Origin: Podospora pseudoanserina
Lineage: Eukaryota; Ascomycota; Sordariomycetes; Sordariales; Podosporaceae
Reading direction: 5' to 3'
Length of the DNA stretch: 64,000 bases
Assembly (NCBI RefSeq): GCF_035222485.1
Contig: NC_085920.1
Coordinates: forward strand, 3,348,001-3,412,000
Below the pieces are notes generated by a model. It did no database searches. It had not been told where the DNA came from and was given only the letters and a program-made list of their open reading frames with translations. How positions within the stretch are numbered: position 1 is the first letter of the stretch; each line of letters begins with the position of its first letter. A program made the position numbers and the translations under genes. Below are positions 57,668 to 64,000 of this stretch, piece after piece.

Positions 57668-58030
57668 TCATCCTCCTCCTCTGATTCCTCCTCTCACTTC
57701 TGTTTTGGCCTCCTTCTCCTGCTGCTTCTTTCTGATTTTGTCAAAAGCCCCCTTTTTCGTGTCAGCAGGCTTTTTGGGCCTCTTGGGCCTTTCGGGCTTC
57801 TAGTCCTCTGGTAAATCTTCCGGCTCCTCCTCTGATTCTTCCTCTCGCTTCTGTTTAGCCTCCTTCTCCTGCTGCTTCTTTCTGATTTTGTCAAAGGCCC
57901 CCTTTTTCGTGTCAGCAGGCTTTTTGGACCTCTTGGGCCTTTCGGGCTTCTAGTCCTCTGGTAGGTCTTCCTCCTCGGGGGTGTCACGGCGCTCCTTCTT
58001 CTCCTCGACGGGCCTCTCAGACTGCTGCTC
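57668..58030 (-). other. In-frame UAG-punctuated extension downstream of LEO1
   Basis: Continuing the LEO1 frame past its TAG stop (58031-58033) gives 120 codons broken only by two more TAGs (57950-57952 and 57800-57802) before a TGA at 57668-57670. The encoded sequence is Lys/Glu/Arg-rich like the LEO1 tail. It contains a repeated unit (KPERPKRPKKPADTKKGAF and IRKKQQEKEAK) with the TAG at the same place in both copies. If UAG were read or edited as Trp the product would be extended by about 121 residues. The alternative is a tail lost to point mutations. Confidence 0.5.
57672..57970. repeat. Tandem duplication, two ~150-bp units
   Basis: Two head-to-tail copies, about 57672-57820 and 57821-57970, offset by exactly 150 nt over most of their length (149 near the left end, from one extra T). 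Only a few substitutions separate them. 150 nt is 50 codons, so the LEO1 frame is kept. Confidence 0.85.
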
Positions 58031-59310
58031 CTATTCGTCATCATCATCATTAACAACCCGCCTCCTGCGGCGATGAGAAGCAGCCGGGGCGTCGTCATCA
58101 TCATCCCCATCAGCATCCTCCTCCGGATCAGCCGTCCTCTGCCTCTTCGCCCTCGGCCTCTCATCCTCATCCTCATCATCCAGAATATCCTCCTCCTCGT
58201 CATCCTCGACGACATCATCATCTTCGTCACTACCGACCAAAAACCCGTCGTCCATGTCGTAGTTGTCCGTGCGGCGCGCCCCGCTGGGAAGATCATCGTC
58301 AGAATCATATTCAGGACGGCGATGCTTCTTCTTGGCTCCGCCCGGCGCACCACGTTTCCTGGATCCTCCCGCTCCACGCCTACCCTCCAAGTCGCCAATG
58401 GAAAGAGCCCCGCCCTTGTACCGACTCCCTGCTCCCTCAGAGCGCGCAGCCGCTGTCTCCCGACGGCGCTGGTTCTTTGCCCGTTCCTTCTCGGCGAGCT
58501 CGGCCTCTCTCTTCTTGCGCTCGGGATCCTCGTTGGTGGCGATGAGCCTGCTGGTGGTGCTCTCCTTCTTGTTCATATTAAGACCTGCCACCAGGCGGTC
58601 GAAGGCGGCATCCTGGAGTTCCTCGGGAGGCTTGATGGAGTATTGCTCGGTGTAGTGACCGACGATTAACAAGGAATTGGTCGTTAGATGGGCAGCTGCC
58701 GCGTATTCATGTGCATCCTTAACGTCTTGATACGGCTCATTAGGCGGTCCGACGAGTGAGTTGGATGTGATCTCGTAGTGATCGTCTCCGATCTGGAGGG
58801 TCGTGGAACCATCGCTCCATCTGTGAATGTTGGCATTGCTCTTAAGCTTCCCGGTCTTGGGATCGCGGCGCCACATGATTGATGGGATGGGGTTTTCGGA
58901 ATTGGCATTGTTGAGCTCCCACTTGGAGGGCTGCCACTCGTCGGGTTTGTATTCCACTGGGTTGAACTTGAGGAAGTTTGGTACTTTGAGGTTGTGAAGC
59001 TGTTGGGGGGAACTATTAGTGATGCATTGGAGCCATTGATACAGAGACCCATTCTTACCGTGTTGTCTTTTGATTTTGGGATTCGATGCCGGTAGAGAGG
59101 GATCGATTCGGCCAGGTGGTGAGAGTCTCTATCCTCACGCGGGTAATCGTCCTCATCTTCGATGCGGTCGCGGTCATCCTCTCTGTCCGATTCCAGGTCG
59201 CGATCGCTAAGCACATTGCCCTGATCCGACATCACCTCGTCCCCCTCGTCTCCAAAGAGGTCGTCACCACCCTCCTCGGGGAGGTCGATAATATCATCCG
59301 AGTCGGACAT
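58031..59310 (-). CDS. LEO1: PAF1 complex subunit LEO1
   Basis: Nuclear subunit of the RNA polymerase II-associated PAF1 complex, which acts in elongation and histone modification. Model: complement(join(58031..58999, 59059..59310)), 1,221 nt, 406 residues, with one 59-nt intron. Residues 1-70 are Asp/Glu-rich. The LEO1 domain runs from IPLYRHRIPKSKDNT, across the splice LHNLKVPNFLKFNPVEY, through KWELNNANSENPIPSIMWRR, RWSDGSTTLQIGDDHYEI and LLIVGHYTEQYSIKPPEELQ. The C-terminal part is a charged low-complexity tail ending in a run of Asp. The stop is TAG, and the same frame stays largely open beyond it (separate entry). Confidence 0.93.
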
Positions 59311-59783
59311 GATGGAGGAATTGCCTGTTGTTAATCGGGTTTCTTTGGTAGAATCGGATGGAAAACGCTGTCGCGATCGAATCTGATGACAGGTAAGGCG
59401 ATCGTGATTTTCCTAACAATAAAGGAAAAGGAAGAGTGTGAAGGACTGTGGAGTGCGCTTGGAAGGTTTGCGGTTGCTCTCGAAGCTCGACACCACCGGC
59501 GGCGCGTTGCCGATTGGAAGTGTGGCTCAAGAACGCGCTAAGAAAATATCCGATAACGATAAGAATTGGCTTGGTTGGGTACATGTGGCAGTGCATATGG
59601 CGGGGATCCCCTCCAAGGTGGTGAGGTGCTGGCACTGTCAGGGGTCCAGGCGCTCCAGCAGCAGACCGATTCGATACAAGAAACAATTTCGTGACGGGGT
59701 TTAGTCAACGCTACATCGTACGAAAACACCTTGTTTCAACCTGTTTCCCGGACGGCTGCTCTCCAGACATACTCACACCGACA
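59311..59783. promoter_or_regulatory. Shared divergent promoter LEO1 / MOB gene
   Basis: 473 bp between divergent start codons. No specific sites claimed. Confidence 0.45.
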
Positions 59784-61596
59784 ATGTCCAACCTCTTTTC
59801 TGGAATGTGAGTCGCCTCCATCCACTCCGTCTCCTGTTCCCCGCAAACCTCCATCTCTCGCCAAAGCCCTCCCCCCCCCCCGTCTCCGTCCAGCGAGCCC
59901 AATCTCCCAATCCGCACCCAAGAGCGAGGCAAGAGCTTCTCAAACTCAACTCTTTTGTGTTTTTGCCCCTGTTTTTGGTTGATTTATACATCTGCCGCTC
60001 TACCAAGTGGTTGTCAGCGCTTGCTGCTTGCTGCTTGCTGCTTGCTGTATGCAAGGGTTAGGTAGCTGGGAATGGGTTGGGCCCTGCAGTTACCATGCCG
60101 CCTCCCAAAACGTTCAGACCCGAGAACCTGGGTTTGATACAAACAACCCAGTCACATTCTCAACTGTCCATCAAGACCACGCTGCTCAGATCTCCCTCTT
60201 CATGTTTTAGATCGGGGAAGAGATGGATATAGGGGCTCTGGCTCTCAGACCAGGCAGTAATAAAAGATCCACAAGTGTGGTTTGTTGCCCAACCGGGCAC
60301 CCTTGGCTTGTTTCAAGTACAAGGCTGTCTGTTTCCTTCTTCTGGTCATCCAAAATAGTTGACACAAGGAGAAGGGGGGCGGACTTTGCTGAAACTATTT
60401 CGATCTTCTGGGCCTCTTGCATATATATTCTCCGCTCTACAACACACTAGCTCGGGTTTTAGCCGCGCTGACACATATATGTTATCTAGAAACGCCCGCT
60501 TCAGAGGCCAAAGAAGCCCAAACTCACCCGGTCCTGAACAGCAGCAGCACGCTCAGTCTCCTGTTCCTCCTCCGGAAATCCAAACACCCACTTCCACCAC
60601 CTCAGTCAAGCTCCCACCACTTCCTACTTCGCCATCTCTGGCCGAGACCATCGGCATGGACCAATCAAGTGGCATGATCCCCACCGCAGAGGAGGTTTTG
60701 ACCTCATATCACCTCCCCCCAACCAAGCCGCTCTGGCTAAATTGCAACTATGCAAAGCACATTGTCAAGGGTAACTTCTTGACCCTCAGCGCGAAGCCCA
60801 AGACTGTGGAGATGGGAGAGTGGGTTGCTCATCAAGGTAAGCTAGCAACATGCCATGGCGGTCAAGACAGGGGCCGTACATTGACCAGTGTTCATAGTTG
60901 TTGACCACTGGCGAATGCTCGTAACATTCATCCGCCTGGTGCACGACAAGGAAGAGGATGGAACATCTATCTGCAACTCCAGAAGGTGTCCCAAGATGTC
61001 AGCCGGAGCGTAGGTGGCACCCAGCAAGACCGTATCATCATCACCCACTAACAATCACCAGCAACCACTCCTTCACCTGGTTAAACTCCCGGCTCCAACC
61101 CGTCGAGATCCCAGCATACGAGTACCTCACCCTCGTACAACGATACATCTCTGGCAAAATCGACGACAACAACATTTTCCCCTGCGACCCATCCGGCGTT
61201 TCCTACGCCGACAACCCGGCCTTTTGCACCCCCGTCCCAGAATCCGGCCAGGAGTGGATCGGAAAGAGAAGCGGCTTCCCCCAGAACTTCATGGAGACAT
61301 GCCAGACCATCTTTCGGCAAATGTTTCGGGTTTATGCCCATCTGTACTGGTCCCACTTTGACGACCTGTTTGCCCTGAACCTGGAGAAGTCGATGAACAG
61401 CTGCTTTAGCCACTTCATCCTGACGGCCACGACGCTCAACCTCCTTAAGAAGGCGGATCTGGAGCCGATGCAGCCGTTGATTGATTTGTGGGCTGCGCTG
61501 GGGACTTTTCCTCAGGGGAGCAAGGCTTTTGAGGTGGCGAACTTGGCTGTGGGACAGCTGTTGGTGCAGAAGGCGGGTGGACCCCCGCAGAACTAG
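59784..61596 (+). CDS. MOB-family kinase activator (Mob1/Mob2 class)
   Basis: MOB proteins bind and activate NDR/LATS-type kinases in septation, polarity and mitotic exit. Model: join(59784..59806, 60490..60836, 60898..61009, 61062..61596), 1,017 nt, 338 residues. Exon 1 codes only MSNLFSG plus part of Ile and joins NARFRGQRSPNSPG after a 683-nt intron; a later ATG at 60479 (MLSRNARF) is the alternative start. The MOB core begins KPLWLNCNYAKHIVKGNF. The zinc site is complete: C149 and C154 (CNSRRC), H254 and H259 (VYAHLYWSH). An extra segment of about 30 residues sits between NNIFP and FPQNFMET. It is not phocein-like; which fungal MOB (1 or 2 paralogue) is uncertain. Confidence 0.88.
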
Positions 61597-62339
61597 GTAT
61601 GGGGCGGTTGTTGGTGGCTAGCGGGCTAGTAGTAGAAGAAGGTGAAGGAGAGGGATGAATATTTTGGAAGGGATTTTTTTGGAAGCATGGCATTTTTGGT
61701 GCGCGGGATTTCGCAGATACACACACACAGAGACACACACACATATATCTGGGCTTGAAAGACATGGCGAAACTAAAAAGGACAAGACTGGACACAGGGT
61801 GGAAGTTGTCGTGTCGAAGAGCATCAAAGTTACGTTGCATTATATACAAAGGGGGAAAACTGGTAGTCCTGCTGAGTTGCATGAGCTAGAACATGAAGGC
61901 AATACAATCCAGATTTTATAACCATCTCAAGTGACCACTAGTTTATGTGTCATCGTTGTTTGTTTATTATTCATATCATCTACTAGGATATACCTCATGA
62001 ATGATTATACAGCTTGTACCTCTCTCTCTCTCGTCCCAATAGACATCTAGTCTCCGCTGTACACATAGTTGCTCTTCCCTTTCAACCACCTAATGTCACA
62101 ACAGCAAAAAGCTGTTCCTAACAAGAGCAAGCGGTCAAAAAAAAAAAAAAAAAAAAAAAAAAAAGAAAAAGAAAAGAAAAAAAAAAGAAAAACCTATACC
62201 CTGTCCCGGCCCCTAGGTACTCCAAGTGTGTGTATGCAAAACGATTCAACCGTGCCCAACCCCTCCCACCCACCCTCTCAAACCCAGTGGTATCCAAACC
62301 CCCAACCACTCTCCCCCCTCCCCATCCCCCCTCGTCTTT
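61597..62339. other. Intergenic, tail-to-tail MOB gene / Mg transporter
   Basis: 743 bp of 3' flank with CACACA and TCTC tracts and an A28 run (62137-62164) followed by A-rich sequence to about 62192. No gene. Confidence 0.6.
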
Positions 62340-64000
62340 TCAAACAATATTATAAACCCTCTTCGCAATCAAATAACACGCCAGCCCAAAAACCAACAAT
62401 CCCCCGGTGATACACCAAAACCAAACCAACCCCGCCTCCGACTCCTGCCCCGGCACCAACACATTCATCCCCCACAGCCCAGTAATGATGTTCATAGGCA
62501 GTACAATCGTCCCCAGAACCGTCAACTTCCCCAGCACATCCGCCGTCTGCTCCTGCCTCTCATTCATCCTAATGTTGATCTGCGCCAAATAATTCCCATG
62601 AGACCTCGCCAAGATCCTGTATCCCTTGTCAGCACTCACCACCAGCCTTGATACCTGACAACAGGAAGACTTACTTCTCATAATGACTCAAATTCGACGT
62701 CATCGTCACAATATGATCCTGAATATCCCCCAAATACAACCCAATCTCACTCCTCGGCGCAACCTCCCAATGCTCATTACACCTTTTAGCAAACCCCTTG
62801 ATCACATCCGCCTTGTTCCCCAGCAACCGATACAAACTCATCACCTTCTTCCTGCAATCCCCCACCCGCCTCAGCATGTCCCTCCCCGCCTCGGCATCGT
62901 CCCCCAACTCTCTCTTCTCATTACTACTCCCGTCCTGCTTGTTATTCCTACTGCCATACGGATCCGTCGTCGCCGCGGCAGTAGTCGAGTGCAGCTGCAA
63001 AATCTCATCATCAATATCGTCCACCTCGTCCTCAATGCTCTGAATTAACGGCCCAAACACGTCCGTGATGTCGTCGATGATGGCGTAGCTGATCCAGTCC
63101 GACGACAGGATCAGATAGTCCCTCAGCTGTCGGATGCGCCGGCGGACGTTGGCAGGGTGGGGCGTCACGCTAAAGTGGAAGCTCAGCACACACTCCCTAA
63201 ACACCACCACGTACATGTTCACCGGCTCCATGAAATTCTCGCTTGACTGGTCTTGGTCAAAAGACCGGTAGTTGACAAAGTAGTAATGCCGAAACAGTTC
63301 CACCTTCTCCCGCTGCTCCTGCATCATGATGTCTTCTGCTGTCAACGGGTGGATTCCAAACGCCTTGGAGATGATCTTCATCTCTTGCTCTGTTGGACTC
63401 AGAATGTCAAGCCACCAGACTGGGCGCTCGCCATACCGGATGGGTTTGGGTTCCTTTTGGGGGGTGGGGTGGAAGTTGTTATTGTTGTTGTTGTTGCTGC
63501 TGTTGTTGTCTGGTTGGGGGGATTTGACATGGTCAGGTATGGGGGATCGCATGCGGGAGGGGGTGTGCTCCCCAGAGTAGGCTTTTTGCTCACTGTGGTG
63601 GGATTTGGGCTCCGTCGACATCGGCCGGCCGTTGTTAGCGGATCCAGTCCGTTCTCTTCGAAGCTCGGCGAAATCCTGGTGTTGAACGTTTGCCGTTGTG
63701 CTAGTTGCGAGGGACGGTTGACGGACGGGGATTCGAGGGTCGCCGTTTTGACCAGCCAACACCTGTGATAGGCTGACTGTTGGGTCCTCGTCTTCGTCCT
63801 CGCTCTCGGAAGAATCTGACAGGATTGGGGGGTCTGGGATGAACAGCTCCTTGAAACTGCCTCCGGGCTGGACCAGTTCTCCAATAGTCTGGCTGTGAAT
63901 GGTGCTTTGGAACTCTTCGTTGAAGTAGGTGAACCGGTAGGGTGCTTCCTCCTCGGCCTGAAACCAACCGCGGTGGACAGGCCGCAGTCTGCCGTTGATG
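62340..64000 (-). CDS. CorA-like magnesium transporter (ALR1/MNR2 family), runs off the right edge
   Basis: Membrane Mg2+ transporter; family members act at the plasma membrane (ALR1) or vacuole (MNR2). Model: complement(join(62340..62616, 62675..>64000)), 58-nt intron. The visible N-terminal part is acidic (SDSSESEDEDED) with an Asn run encoded by GTT repeats on the plus strand. The CorA domain has PVWWLDILSPTEQEM, FGIHPLTAEDIMM, HYYFVNYRSFD, and VVFRECVLSFHFS. Near the end are TVLGTIVLPMNIITGLWGMN and a second membrane segment; the GMN signature of the pore is intact. The start codon lies beyond the window; the frame is open to the edge. Confidence 0.93.

Overview
The window is nuclear DNA of a filamentous ascomycete, most likely a sordariomycete close to Sordariales (Podospora/Chaetomium-like). 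The basis is short introns (mostly 50-75 nt) with GTAAGT-like donors, CTAAC-like branch sites and CAG/TAG acceptors, a gene on either strand every few kb, and protein families at typical filamentous-fungal lengths. No tRNA, rRNA, CRISPR array or intact transposon was found. Exon structures were built by hand from splice signals and frame closure; all complete models close in frame.

Layout. 0-9 kb: MED14 (Mediator tail/backbone, minus, runs off the left edge), glucose-6-phosphate dehydrogenase (minus) and ribosomal protein eL33 (plus). The last two each carry a microexon. 9-15 kb: a 5.9 kb gene-poor stretch with a 14-15 bp minisatellite and a G-quadruplex-type tract. 15-25 kb: a DUF2406 protein, VMA21, a Fun30/SMARCAD1-type chromatin remodeller, and a patatin-like protein that appears to lack both catalytic residues and has a one-base frameshift. 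25-29 kb: two converging, broken fragments of giant genes (a DUF6603-like fragment and a larger decayed gene). 29-34 kb: a second gene-poor stretch. 34-44 kb: an unrecognised disordered protein, a secreted SGNH/GDSL hydrolase, ERB1 and a Zn2Cys6 regulator. 44.4-45.5 kb: three diverged copies of a structured repeat between genes. 46-64 kb: ERV29/SURF4, a membrane-anchored cupredoxin-like surface protein, ALG6, palC (frames broken at homopolymers), LEO1 with an unusual UAG-punctuated 3' extension, a MOB-family kinase activator, and an ALR1/MNR2-type magnesium transporter that runs off the right edge.

Most genes are housekeeping: transcription (MED14, LEO1), chromatin (FUN30), ribosome (eL33, ERB1), secretory pathway (VMA21, ERV29, ALG6), redox and ion balance (G6PDH, Mg transporter), pH sensing (palC). 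There is no obvious biosynthetic cluster or operon-like functional grouping. The most unusual signals are (1) the triplicated hairpin/T-run element at 44.4-45.5 kb, (2) the LEO1 3' extension whose only in-frame stops before a TGA are UAG, (3) the relic of giant DUF6603-type genes, and (4) the catalytically degenerate patatin-like protein.
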